DNA of 8,345 bases. Origin: Candidatus Calidifonticultor daggyaiensis. Its GTDB lineage: Bacteria > Actinomycetota > Humimicrobiia > Humimicrobiales > Humimicrobiaceae. Below are positions 1 to 8,026 of the stretch, in pieces. Numbering within the stretch: position 1 is the stretch's first letter; each line of letters starts with the position of its first letter. The position numbers and the translations under genes are program-made. The stretch spans positions 1 through 8,345 of the forward strand of contig JACVJA010000050.1 in the NCBI GenBank assembly GCA_015661035.1, given 5' to 3'. The notes beneath the pieces are model-generated. The model made no database searches, had not been told where the DNA came from, and saw nothing but the letters and a program-made list of their open reading frames with translations.

Positions 1-47
1 AAGAAATTGAAAAATTATTTAAAGGTGTTATTCGTTATGTTGAATAA
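1..47 (+). CDS. Transposase, C-terminal fragment (gene starts outside window)
   Basis: Reading from base 3, the frame gives 14 codons, EIEKLFKGVIRYVE, followed by TAA at 45-47. The fragment alone has no recognisable domain. It is called a transposase C-terminus because it stops one base before an IS terminal repeat (49-94) whose partner at 8169-8216 lies just upstream of a transposase start on the same strand. It converges with the DUF3800 gene, which ends at 73 on the minus strand inside the terminal repeat. The short length limits confidence. Confidence 0.6.
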   Translation, partial: EIEKLFKGVIRYVE

Positions 48-48
48 T

Positions 49-94
49 TTAACATTTTAAATTAGTAATTTTTTAACATATTGACATAGTAACA
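49..94. repeat. IS right terminal inverted repeat
   Basis: Read inwards on the minus strand from 94, it starts TGTTACTAT, then has ATGTTAA, then ACTAATTT, then AAATGTTAA. The terminus at 8169-8216 shows the same blocks in the same order: 9/9 identical at the tip, 7/7 in the first ATGTTAA block and 17/18 in the last block. A two-base length difference separates the middle blocks. The repeated TGTTA motifs are plausible transposase binding sites. The repeat also carries the stop codon and last codons of the DUF3800 gene. Confidence 0.8.
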
Positions 95-1011
95 ACATAA
101 CTAATTTTTCTTGGTGCTTTATCTTTATCTGATAGTGATTTATACAACCAGAAATTAACAGGTCTTTTTGGATCTTCTGTACGAAAACATTTTGAAGATG
201 AAGATTCATATGAAATTCCCATTTTATATTTTTTACATAATTCATAAAATAATTTCATTATTTTAAAACGTTCCTTTTGCGCTGATGTTAATTTCAACTC
301 TTCAACACATTCTTTAATAATTAACTGCTTATCATTACAAAACCTATACCATTGAAAAAATTTTTCATATTGCTCTTTTGAATACCATGCCATACCTGCA
401 AATAAATCTGCGGTTTGAATAAGATGTGCATCTTTTGATTCACACTCCTCAACAATTTCAATCTTATATAATTTTTTTAAAACAATATTATATTTAAAGT
501 TATTTTGATTAAACAAATCAGGAAAATCAATAGACAAAGATTTATAATCTAAGATTTCATGCATTTTGTTCCAATCAATCACATTGTGTTTATCAGGACA
601 AAGTTTCCATATAGCATTATCAGGCCATCTGTTTTTGAGTACATTATTAAATAAATGAAAATACATTCTCGCTAAATTAGCAATATCATCTCTTTTCTTT
701 ATTTTATGCCTTGAATCTTCAATATCCCAGATTAAAATATTAATTCTTAATAAATTATTTTTACAAACAGGAATCAAAGAGTATATTATTTTTTCTGCCG
801 CAAATCTTAATTTTGCGCTATTAAAATTTCTCCATTTAAATTCATCAATGTTAGATTCAATCAATTTATTTTTTATTTCATTATTCAATCTAATTATTGT
901 TTCTTTTTCTCCTGAAATCATACAAATACTTCTAAACCGCCCCTGATTCCAATTTGACTCATCTGCAAAAGCAATGTGAGTAAAACTCTCGTTCGTTATA
1001 TTACTTTTCAT
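73..1011 (-). CDS. DUF3800 family protein, 3' end altered by IS insertion
   Basis: This 312-residue protein carries the signatures of the DUF3800 family, which is common in defence islands and predicted to be an RNase H-like metal-dependent nuclease; its activity is not well established. Visible landmarks are the N-terminal FADES block (D17, E18), an acidic strand WDIED (D96) and the C-terminal QTADLFAG block (D202), which together provide the acidic residues expected of the active site. There is no signal peptide or membrane segment, so it should be cytosolic. It is the last gene of the four-gene unit, starting 9 bases after the TIR gene stop, with no clear Shine-Dalgarno site in the gap. 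The final residues (VTMSIC) and TAA stop come from the IS terminus ending at 94, so the native C-terminus has been replaced. The conserved core ends well before this point and the protein may still be active. The family call is firm; the function is inferred. Confidence 0.82.
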   Translation of the reverse strand: MKSNITNESFTHIAFADESNWNQGRFRSICMISGEKETIIRLNNEIKNKLIESNIDEFKWRNFNSAKLRFAAEKIIYSLIPVCKNNLLRINILIWDIEDSRHKIKKRDDIANLARMYFHLFNNVLKNRWPDNAIWKLCPDKHNVIDWNKMHEILDYKSLSIDFPDLFNQNNFKYNIVLKKLYKIEIVEECESKDAHLIQTADLFAGMAWYSKEQYEKFFQWYRFCNDKQLIIKECVEELKLTSAQKERFKIMKLFYELCKKYKMGISYESSSSKCFRTEDPKRPVNFWLYKSLSDKDKAPRKISYVVTMSIC

Positions 1012-1020
1012 AGTTCGTAT

Positions 1021-4000
1021 TTATTTTTTAAATTTATAATGGCCATTTTTCACCATTATTTCTCTTATTTTTTCTGTTTCTTTATTATTATACGAATCTA
1101 ATTTTTCAACTATTTTACAAAGAATGTCATCGTCCCAACTCGGTATAAAACCATCAAGCATATTTAAAATAATTTCCAATATCGTATCCTCAAAATTTCT
1201 GTTAGACAAAATTAATAAATATTTAAGAAAAAAACTCTCGTTATGATTAACTGCTGCATAAGGTGCGCATTGTAAAAGCCAATTTTTATAAGGCGATTCA
1301 TTAAGATTATAATCTCCAGAAATAAACCCGCAGGTTAATAAACATAAATTAGACAATACTTTTTTATCATTACTATCTAAATCCCTTTGTTTATAATATA
1401 AATATTGTTCATTCCAAAAATTAAATATATTTGCAAATATTTTTTTTCTCAACTCGTCATTTGTATTATTTTTCTGCCACTCTCTAATTTCCTGCCAAAA
1501 ATATTTTGTAATATTACAAATATTTTCTGTATCCCTTTTTTTAATTAATTTTTCAAACAATTCTTTATCCCAATCCAGAATATACCCCACCCCAATATGT
1601 CTTATTAACTGTTCTCTAATATTTTTATTTTTAAAATCAAAATGAATTATTTTTTCATAATTTTTTTTCATTTCATTAAATATTATTTTATATACTTGAG
1701 TATAAGAATAACCATGTATAAATGCCTGCCATTTTTCTTGGTTAGGATCGAGTTTGCTTATTTCCTGAATTTTCTGTTTTGCAAATTTTTCATCCATATT
1801 CCAGAATTGTGGTAAATAATATCCTAAAAATGTAAATGCATTTATGCTGGCAATATTTTGAATTTTCAATATATCTTCAAATCTTTGTTTTAAATCATCA
1901 TCCCATTTAACCTTTTTATTCTTCTCATTTTCATTATTTTTTTCCTTTATACGAATTTCTCTCAAACAAAAATTTATAAATGCTTCTATAATTCTACCGC
2001 AAAATGAATTCAAACCGTAACTTACATAATCCTGTATCTCTTCTTTTTTATCATCCATAATAAATTTTTCTTCAGTTAATAACATTATTGTTTCTTTTAA
2101 TTTATCTATATGTTTTTCCTCTATTCCCCACTCATCATTTTTTATTATTTCAATTAAAAACATTGCAATACCAGATAAAGCCCACTTATAATCAGCCTTA
2201 AAATGTTCATTAGAATATTTTAATTTTCCGTTTAGGAATTCTTCCTTGCTTATATATTTTTTTATAAAATCAAATACCTTAGAGAAATTTATATCCTTTT
2301 TAATTTTAAATCCTTCTGCAAAACCCCAGAAAATATGATATGTATAAAAATAATCTAATTCTAATAATGGTTGATAATCTGAAATAAATTTATCTGGATA
2401 TTCTTTTGCTGCTGCCATTAATACATCTGCTAAAGCTTCTACTGTTGGTTCATCAAAACTATTGTTTTTAAATCCAAAAGTATATTGTGCAAATTCTTCA
2501 TTAGTCATTTTTAAAATATCTTCTATTTTCAATGGTGATTTACCATATCCAAAACCAGTAGTTATCCTGAAAGCCCCTATCATTTCTTTATTTATTCCTG
2601 TTTGCTTTTTTATTTCATCATATTTAGTTTTAAAATATTGATTTTTTTGCAATGCAGAATACCATTTTTGTTTCCAGTATAATTTATACTGTTCCGGATC
2701 TTCCTCTGTATAAAATTTAAACCCCTTTTCAATAATGCTTTCTATTTTTTTTAAATTTTCATCTTGTAAATTTTCTGCAAAGTGTTTTAACAACTCAAAA
2801 TTTTCCACTTCATAATTTGGATCATTAAACAAATCATCACCCATTACGTTTATTAAATTTATAAACTCATCAAAAAAATTGTATTTTTTAATAAAAAACA
2901 AATATAATCTTTTAAAAATTGGGTATTTATATTTTTCTGATAAAAGAATATTTAAAGTTTGTTTTTTCGTGTCATCATTTTTACTCTCTAAATAACCAAT
3001 TATTAGTTGTATTAAAACATTTATTAATAATTCTTCCACATCATCTAATTCTCTACCACCCCCTTCAGGAATTTGCGGCAACCAGATATATGAATAATCA
3101 TATAAAACATTAACATATTTTTCTAAAAGTATATTTAAAACCATATCCAATAATTTAATTATTAATTCATTGCTATCTAATCTTTCTCCAAGTTTTTTTG
3201 AATGTTTTTTATCTATTAACCCTTCAAGTAACCAGTATTTTTCTAATGAAAATTTAGGTTCTTTCTTTTTATACACTTGGTTTTCTTCCCAATCATATTT
3301 TAAACAGGTTAAAAAAATATATTTTGCTTTTTCAATATCTTCTTTTTTATCAGTGATAAATTTAGGCAACAATTCATCAACAACAATTGAAGCAGACAAA
3401 ATGAATTTCGTATCAATCCACTTTTCCAATAATTTAATAATTTCAAAATCTATTTTAGCATTTGGCAAATTTATTAAAATATTAATAAATGATTTCCATA
3501 TTCTTGGATTATCAATTTTTTCTTCCATAAATTCTGTTATATTTTTAATAATTTTTAATAATTCTTTTATATTTTCATCATTTGATATAAATTCATTATT
3601 TTTAGATAATTTTTCAAGATAAGGTAAAACATTCCAATAAGGCAAATAAAAAAATCCGTCTCCTTTATTAACAGGCTTTAATTTTTCAATATCAGGAACA
3701 AAAAAACAATATTCTTTTAAAAGATTAAACCATATTTCATTATCTGCATGTAAAAAAAAATATCTTGCATAAACTTCATTTTTTATTTTATTTAATATTA
3801 ATTCCACTTCTGTTTTTGTAATTTCTTTTTTATGTTTTTTTATAATAGCATCAATATATGCCAAATCGCTAAATAATGAATCCTGAAATTCATTTAATGC
3901 TTTGGCTCTATCGCTATTTTTAATTGGCTCTACTAATTTTGAATATTCTGTTTCATCCAGTATATTATTATAAAACTTTACAGCTTTAATTCCTTGAAAT

Positions 4001-4317
4001 CTATCAGGAATATCTTTGATTTCCAAATCAAGTAAAACAGGAAGTATTTTTATATTTTTACCTGATAATTGTTTTAATGTTGCAAGATCAATCTCTTCTT
4101 GTACCCATTTACTTTGAATAGAATTTTTTGAGAATATTATCATAAAAAAATCACTTTTTTCTATTCCTTCTTCTATTTTTTGCTTTATACAATCTCCTGT
4201 TTTTATATCCCAATCATCAACAAATGTATCAATACCGTCATTTTTAAATTTCTTATCTAAAGAATGAACAAAATCATGGTCTAGGGACGAATGTGAAATA
4301 AATACTTTACTTTGCAT
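1021..4317 (-). CDS. Large TIR-domain protein with long helical C-terminal region
   Basis: This 1098-residue protein probably consumes NAD+ through an N-terminal TIR domain (about residues 2-135). The domain shows the box-1 motif FISHSS at 6-11, the DDWDI motif at 34-38 and SKWVQEE at 69-75, where E75 aligns with the catalytic glutamate of TIR NADases (W-V-x-x-E, as in SARM1). The remaining 950 or so residues are lysine- and asparagine-rich, mostly helical in character, and have no transmembrane segment, Walker motif or nuclease motif that I can see. They probably form an alpha-solenoid for sensing or oligomerisation. An aromatic block (YFF...W...L) near 186-227 and FGYGKSPL at 589-596 look like modules I recall from other large defence proteins, but I cannot name a family. 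The start is the ATG at 4315-4317, 6 bases after an ideal Shine-Dalgarno site. An in-frame ATG 21 bases upstream would translate that site as MLRRRRK and is rejected. The gene overlaps the SIR2 gene by 11 bases. Confidence 0.88.
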   Translation of the reverse strand: MQSKVFISHSSLDHDFVHSLDKKFKNDGIDTFVDDWDIKTGDCIKQKIEEGIEKSDFFMIIFSKNSIQSKWVQEEIDLATLKQLSGKNIKILPVLLDLEIKDIPDRFQGIKAVKFYNNILDETEYSKLVEPIKNSDRAKALNEFQDSLFSDLAYIDAIIKKHKKEITKTEVELILNKIKNEVYARYFFLHADNEIWFNLLKEYCFFVPDIEKLKPVNKGDGFFYLPYWNVLPYLEKLSKNNEFISNDENIKELLKIIKNITEFMEEKIDNPRIWKSFINILINLPNAKIDFEIIKLLEKWIDTKFILSASIVVDELLPKFITDKKEDIEKAKYIFLTCLKYDWEENQVYKKKEPKFSLEKYWLLEGLIDKKHSKKLGERLDSNELIIKLLDMVLNILLEKYVNVLYDYSYIWLPQIPEGGGRELDDVEELLINVLIQLIIGYLESKNDDTKKQTLNILLSEKYKYPIFKRLYLFFIKKYNFFDEFINLINVMGDDLFNDPNYEVENFELLKHFAENLQDENLKKIESIIEKGFKFYTEEDPEQYKLYWKQKWYSALQKNQYFKTKYDEIKKQTGINKEMIGAFRITTGFGYGKSPLKIEDILKMTNEEFAQYTFGFKNNSFDEPTVEALADVLMAAAKEYPDKFISDYQPLLELDYFYTYHIFWGFAEGFKIKKDINFSKVFDFIKKYISKEEFLNGKLKYSNEHFKADYKWALSGIAMFLIEIIKNDEWGIEEKHIDKLKETIMLLTEEKFIMDDKKEEIQDYVSYGLNSFCGRIIEAFINFCLREIRIKEKNNENEKNKKVKWDDDLKQRFEDILKIQNIASINAFTFLGYYLPQFWNMDEKFAKQKIQEISKLDPNQEKWQAFIHGYSYTQVYKIIFNEMKKNYEKIIHFDFKNKNIREQLIRHIGVGYILDWDKELFEKLIKKRDTENICNITKYFWQEIREWQKNNTNDELRKKIFANIFNFWNEQYLYYKQRDLDSNDKKVLSNLCLLTCGFISGDYNLNESPYKNWLLQCAPYAAVNHNESFFLKYLLILSNRNFEDTILEIILNMLDGFIPSWDDDILCKIVEKLDSYNNKETEKIREIMVKNGHYKFKK

Positions 4318-5167
4318 TTTCCGCCTCCTCCTTAGCATTCAAGGAAGTGTTTTTCGGATATAACAAATTATTTATTTGTTCTAAATAACTAATTAATGCA
4401 TCATAACCCTTGTTTTCTATATCGTATTTTAAAACTATTAAATTAAAATTCTCTTTATATATTTTCTCTAAAATAGAATTATAATCTTTGTTATTGTTGT
4501 ATTCAGGTAATAAAACATAGCGATTACGACCAGATTTTTTTGTATCATATAAAATTTGAAGTATTTCATAATCAGATAAACTATAACCAATAAAAATTAC
4601 AGGGTAATTAGAAAAAACATTTGTTAAAAATATTTTTATAGGACTATTTCTTTCTAAATAATTTTTAAAATATTTTTTTTGTGTTAAAATCAAACTTTCT
4701 TTATCATCAATTCTGCCATGTAAATAATTTATCTTTTTATCCGGATTAAAATTTAAGTGGACTTTTTCAATATCTAATTTTTTCTTAAAAATTTTATCAA
4801 AATTTGTTGTTATTATTTTAAATTTGTCATCGTGTAATATTTGATACATAGCATTAATAATTTCTGTATTTATCTTTGCTTCTTTTTCATTATAAAGATT
4901 ATCAACAATTTGATAAAATTTATCTTCATCTATACTTTCCAAATAATCTAATGCATACTTTTTATCCATTCTTTTTAAATACTCTTTTATGCTAAAACTT
5001 AAATTCTCAAATTTTTCTATTACTTCATTCACGAATTCATCCCAGAGCCAAAATCCCATCTGTTTTGAAAACCCTGCCCCTAAAAACAAATAAACCCTTT
5101 CTTCCTCTCTAATATAATTAATAAAATCATCATATTTTCCATTGTTGTTTTCAATTATTTTACTCAT
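4307..5167 (-). CDS. SIR2-family NADase-like defence protein
   Basis: This 286-residue protein has a SIR2-like Rossmann domain of the SIR2_2 type, the version used as an NAD+ hydrolase in prokaryotic antiviral systems. Motifs in order are GAGFS at 30-34 (NAD-binding loop), TTNFD at 120-124 with N122 as candidate catalytic asparagine, LHG at 149-151 with H150 as candidate catalytic histidine, and FIGYSLSD at 192-199. There are no zinc-binding cysteine pairs, which fits an NADase rather than a classical deacetylase. The catalytic domain fills almost the whole chain, and only about 80 residues follow the last motif, too few for the SLOG domain of Thoeris ThsA. The gene starts 9 bases after the restriction-modification stop; a GAGGGG stretch lies 18 bases before the ATG, too far for a good Shine-Dalgarno site, so initiation probably relies on coupling. 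Its last 11 bases overlap the TIR gene. Partnership with the TIR protein is inferred from the overlap. Confidence 0.87.
   Translation of the reverse strand: MSKIIENNNGKYDDFINYIREEERVYLFLGAGFSKQMGFWLWDEFVNEVIEKFENLSFSIKEYLKRMDKKYALDYLESIDEDKFYQIVDNLYNEKEAKINTEIINAMYQILHDDKFKIITTNFDKIFKKKLDIEKVHLNFNPDKKINYLHGRIDDKESLILTQKKYFKNYLERNSPIKIFLTNVFSNYPVIFIGYSLSDYEILQILYDTKKSGRNRYVLLPEYNNNKDYNSILEKIYKENFNLIVLKYDIENKGYDALISYLEQINNLLYPKNTSLNAKEEAENAK
4324..4333 (-). promoter_or_regulatory. Ribosome binding site of the TIR gene, inside the SIR2 coding sequence
   Basis: On the minus strand this reads AAGGAGGAGG, a near-perfect anti-16S match, with a 6-base spacer (CGGAAA) before the ATG at 4317. The same bases encode the KEEAE stretch at the C-terminus of the SIR2 protein. 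The site decides the TIR start and is the strongest ribosome binding site in the minus-strand operon. It suggests that TIR translation is coupled to SIR2 translation or favoured over it. Confidence 0.85.
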
Positions 5168-5176
5168 TTTTTTAAT

Positions 5177-7999
5177 CTATTTAATCCCCTCTATTACCTT
5201 TATTTCCTCTTCCGTTATTCCGTAAAGTTCATAAACAAGATTGTCAATTTCTTTATTTACTTCTTCTATTTGTTTTTGGTTGGATTTTTCATTAATATCT
5301 TCTTCTTTCTTTAATTTTTTATTTAATTCAATTATTATTGAAACTAACTCGCATAATTTATCATACATTGTTTTTTCTTTTGTATTTGTGAAATCAATAG
5401 GTTTAATCGGGAACAAAGACAATTCTTTTATTTTAAATTGGGGGAATATTTTTCTCTGCATTTTCCCAAACCTAAAATAAAACCAATAAGATATTAATCT
5501 TGAATTAATAATTCCTAAAATATATTTTAAATCATAATCATTATCTTTCTTTTTTATTATCATACTATTTCTATCATTTATTATATTCTCTTTTACTAAT
5601 GCTGCATATATCAAATATGGCAATTTCCCGGGGATTTGTCTTACCAGAATTCTATTTCCCAGAAACAAATCAGGAGTTCTTGCTGCAGCTAAATTTTTGC
5701 CATATTTTATATATTGTCCACTCCACCCAATAAAATATCTTTGGACATCTTTACCGTCTAAATATTTCAGGTATTTATTATTGATTTTCTTGTCACTATG
5801 ATAAATTCTTTTTTCTTTCATTTCTTTTGTTTGCATTGGATTACCTTTCCCCACTTCATATGCATTTATTCCAGCTTTAATCATAACTATTTCTTCTAAT
5901 TTAATTGAATTTATTTTAATTTTTTGTGAAATATTTATTGCTTCTCTATTTTTTATCAGTTCATAACTGATAATTAAATTCTCATCTAATAAAAATTTAT
6001 TTGTTTTACATTTTATTACTGGTAATATTTTCCCATTTATCAATTCATTTAATCCGATATTGTTATATCCTTTTTTTGAAAAAATTAAAATTGCTGTATC
6101 TACGTTTGCGTCCTGAAAAACTCTATCATAACTATTAACTATTTCAATTTCATATGTATCTTTTAAAACAAATTCTCTGAATTTTAAAGTCGTATCAATA
6201 GTTAACCAGTTATTTGGTATAATAAATCCAAGTTTGCCTGAATTTTTTAATAAATTAAACGCTTTCTCTGTAAACATTATATATGTATTCAATTGATACT
6301 GAACTATCTTATATGTTTTATAAAAATATTCTTTTTCTTCCTTTTTAAATCCTTCGTCTCGGGCAAAAACATACGGTGGATTGCCTATTACCACATCAAA
6401 TCCTCCTTCATCCACCATAATATTTTTAAACTCTTCCTCCCAGTTAAACGGCTTTACGTTATAATAATCACTCCCGAAATACCTTGTCAATTCCAACACG
6501 TTGCCGGAAATCAGCGAATTTCCGCATTTAATATTTTTATCCAGCATCGGCAGGACAGCGGTCCCTTTCACAAATCCCCATTCACCTTCCAGCATCTTTA
6601 GCATCAATGAAAGTTTTGTAACTTCTACTGCCTGTTCATCTATATCAACTCCAAAAATATGATTTCTCAATATCTCTGCTTTCTCCTGTATTGTAAGTTT
6701 TGTCTCCGAATCCGGTGTATCTATTGTTGTTTGTCCTTCTGTAACAACCCTTTTCGATTTACTTTTTAACTTGGCATAATATTTAAGCATTTCTTCATAC
6801 GCTCTTATTAAGAAACTGCCAGAGCCGCATGCAGGGTCAAGTATCCTTAATTTTTTTACCTTTTTTTCTGGTAATTCATCCAGTAATTTCCCGACTGTAT
6901 TTTTAACAATATAATCCACAATGTATTCCGGTGTGTAATAAACACCACCTGCTTTTCTAACCTCAGGTTTCAACTCGTATTTTAAATAATCGCCTGAAAG
7001 GTTTATTGTGTAGCCAAGATACTGTTCATAAATATTTCCAAGCACTTCTATAGGAATAGCATCAAACATATACGGGTCATAAGTTTGCTGGATTATTTCA
7101 TTCATATCTTTAAAATCCAGCATCAAATCTCTTTCCCAGTCCTGTTCTTTAAACAAATCGCTGTTAAAAACTTTTTCATACTCCCTGAACAAACCAGAAA
7201 GTATGTAAGTGTAAGTATTTAATGCAACATTTTCTCCCCTTTCATCAAATCTTGGTTTTATATATCTTATTTGTGTTAATTGTCTGTCTTCACAAAAGCG
7301 GATAAAAATTATTCTATCTAATATTTTCTGTGTAATTTCCTTTAAAAATTGTGCGTCTTTTTCTCTATCTTTTGAATGAAATAAATCTTTATTATTTTTA
7401 TAAAGGTTTTTTGCGAGAGATTCGCGCCAGTTCTCAAGGTCTTCCAAAATTGACTTATCAACAGACACCCTGTCTCTGGGCTTTAAGGTAAATAGTTTTT
7501 CAAGCGAACCGGCAGCGACTTCCTGTTTTGATAACTGCCATATTTCATCAAATTTATCCAGATATTCATTCCATTTGAGGTCTATCTTTAATCCTTTTTT
7601 AATATATCTCTTATCTGGTTTTAAAGTTGCATCAAAAAACATAAGTCCTTCAAAATCAGTTAAAAGGACAAAGGGGACATCTTTCCTGTTGAAACAATAT
7701 TTAACTGCCTGCGGGATTGCATTTTCAAGTTCATATCGGATAGGTTTTGCTTCCACGAAAAATACAACTTTATTATTTAGTTTTATACCATAGTCCACCC
7801 TTTCCCTGGATACCTTTTCCTCCATTGTTACTTCATCATGATTTGTTACATCCCAGCCAAGTACATCTTCCAGAAACGGCTCTATAAATGATTTTTTAGT
7901 GGATTCCTCATTATATGATTCAGTTTTTCCTGCATCTAATTCTGATTTAAACTTCAAAATAAGTTTTTCAAGATTTTGTTTTGCAATTTGTTTGTCCAT
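5177..7999 (-). CDS. Type IIG-like restriction-modification enzyme (nuclease, N6-adenine methyltransferase and specificity in one chain)
   Basis: This 940-residue protein should methylate adenine at a specific DNA site and cut DNA lacking the mark. The N-terminus (about 1-160) is an HsdR_N-like nuclease domain with a PD-(D/E)xK pattern: D69, then E83-A-K85 in the strand FFVEAKP. A helical connector follows. The methyltransferase core begins with GVYYTP at 352-357, has the SAM-binding DPACGSG at 388-394, FGVDIDEQA at about 449-457 and the catalytic NPPY at 540-543, the signature of gamma-class N6-adenine methyltransferases. Residues 700-865 resemble a TaqI-like target-recognition domain, and a lysine/glutamate-rich helix follows. 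Size and order fit the Eco57I class of type IIG enzymes. No separate specificity or nuclease gene is present. A modest Shine-Dalgarno site (AAGG, 5-base spacer) precedes the start. It is the first gene of the unit. GC content drops sharply after about residue 545, suggesting exchange of the recognition half. The recognition sequence cannot be read from the protein. Confidence 0.93.
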   Translation of the reverse strand: MDKQIAKQNLEKLILKFKSELDAGKTESYNEESTKKSFIEPFLEDVLGWDVTNHDEVTMEEKVSRERVDYGIKLNNKVVFFVEAKPIRYELENAIPQAVKYCFNRKDVPFVLLTDFEGLMFFDATLKPDKRYIKKGLKIDLKWNEYLDKFDEIWQLSKQEVAAGSLEKLFTLKPRDRVSVDKSILEDLENWRESLAKNLYKNNKDLFHSKDREKDAQFLKEITQKILDRIIFIRFCEDRQLTQIRYIKPRFDERGENVALNTYTYILSGLFREYEKVFNSDLFKEQDWERDLMLDFKDMNEIIQQTYDPYMFDAIPIEVLGNIYEQYLGYTINLSGDYLKYELKPEVRKAGGVYYTPEYIVDYIVKNTVGKLLDELPEKKVKKLRILDPACGSGSFLIRAYEEMLKYYAKLKSKSKRVVTEGQTTIDTPDSETKLTIQEKAEILRNHIFGVDIDEQAVEVTKLSLMLKMLEGEWGFVKGTAVLPMLDKNIKCGNSLISGNVLELTRYFGSDYYNVKPFNWEEEFKNIMVDEGGFDVVIGNPPYVFARDEGFKKEEKEYFYKTYKIVQYQLNTYIMFTEKAFNLLKNSGKLGFIIPNNWLTIDTTLKFREFVLKDTYEIEIVNSYDRVFQDANVDTAILIFSKKGYNNIGLNELINGKILPVIKCKTNKFLLDENLIISYELIKNREAINISQKIKINSIKLEEIVMIKAGINAYEVGKGNPMQTKEMKEKRIYHSDKKINNKYLKYLDGKDVQRYFIGWSGQYIKYGKNLAAARTPDLFLGNRILVRQIPGKLPYLIYAALVKENIINDRNSMIIKKKDNDYDLKYILGIINSRLISYWFYFRFGKMQRKIFPQFKIKELSLFPIKPIDFTNTKEKTMYDKLCELVSIIIELNKKLKKEEDINEKSNQKQIEEVNKEIDNLVYELYGITEEEIKVIEGIK

Positions 8000-8026
8000 A
8001 TTAACCTTGACTCCGCAATAGAAAAT

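Larger units (their letters stand above)
1..94 (+). mobile_element. 3' end of an insertion sequence (left-hand copy)
   Basis: This is the terminal part of an IS whose body lies left of the window. It holds the end of the transposase gene (stop at 45-47) and the right terminal repeat, ending in GTAACA at 89-94. The boundary at 94 is set by comparison with the left terminus of the second copy at 8169: the two match as inverted repeats up to that base and diverge outside it. The element is oriented on the plus strand, the same direction as the right-hand copy. The family is probably the ISNCY/IS1202-like or a related integrase-type group. That is judged only from the transposase N-terminus on the right copy, so the family assignment is tentative. 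Confidence 0.75.

Noticed and set aside
2919..3622. Plus-strand open frames opposite the TIR gene
   Set aside because: They are rich in S, F, L and N, as expected from the complement of a lysine- and glutamate-rich AT-rich gene, and have no recognisable domain or clear ribosome binding site.
4318..4338. Longer TIR protein starting 21 bases upstream at 4338 (MLRRRRK extension)
   Set aside because: The extension is simply translation of the Shine-Dalgarno site AAGGAGGAGGCGG. The ATG at 4317 has ideal spacing and directly precedes the TIR box-1 motif.
1021..5167. Canonical Thoeris system
   Set aside because: The chemistry is similar, but SIR2 has no SLOG-sized C-terminal domain and the TIR protein is about 1100 residues rather than about 200.
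6293..6601. Plus-strand open frame opposite the methyltransferase core
   Set aside because: It lies antisense to the conserved NPPY region, whose protein-level conservation explains the sequence; there are no domain features of its own.
5177..7999. BREX PglX or DISARM methylase
   Set aside because: The N-terminal PD-(D/E)xK nuclease is fused to the methyltransferase and no other BREX or DISARM genes are present. A type IIG enzyme fits better.
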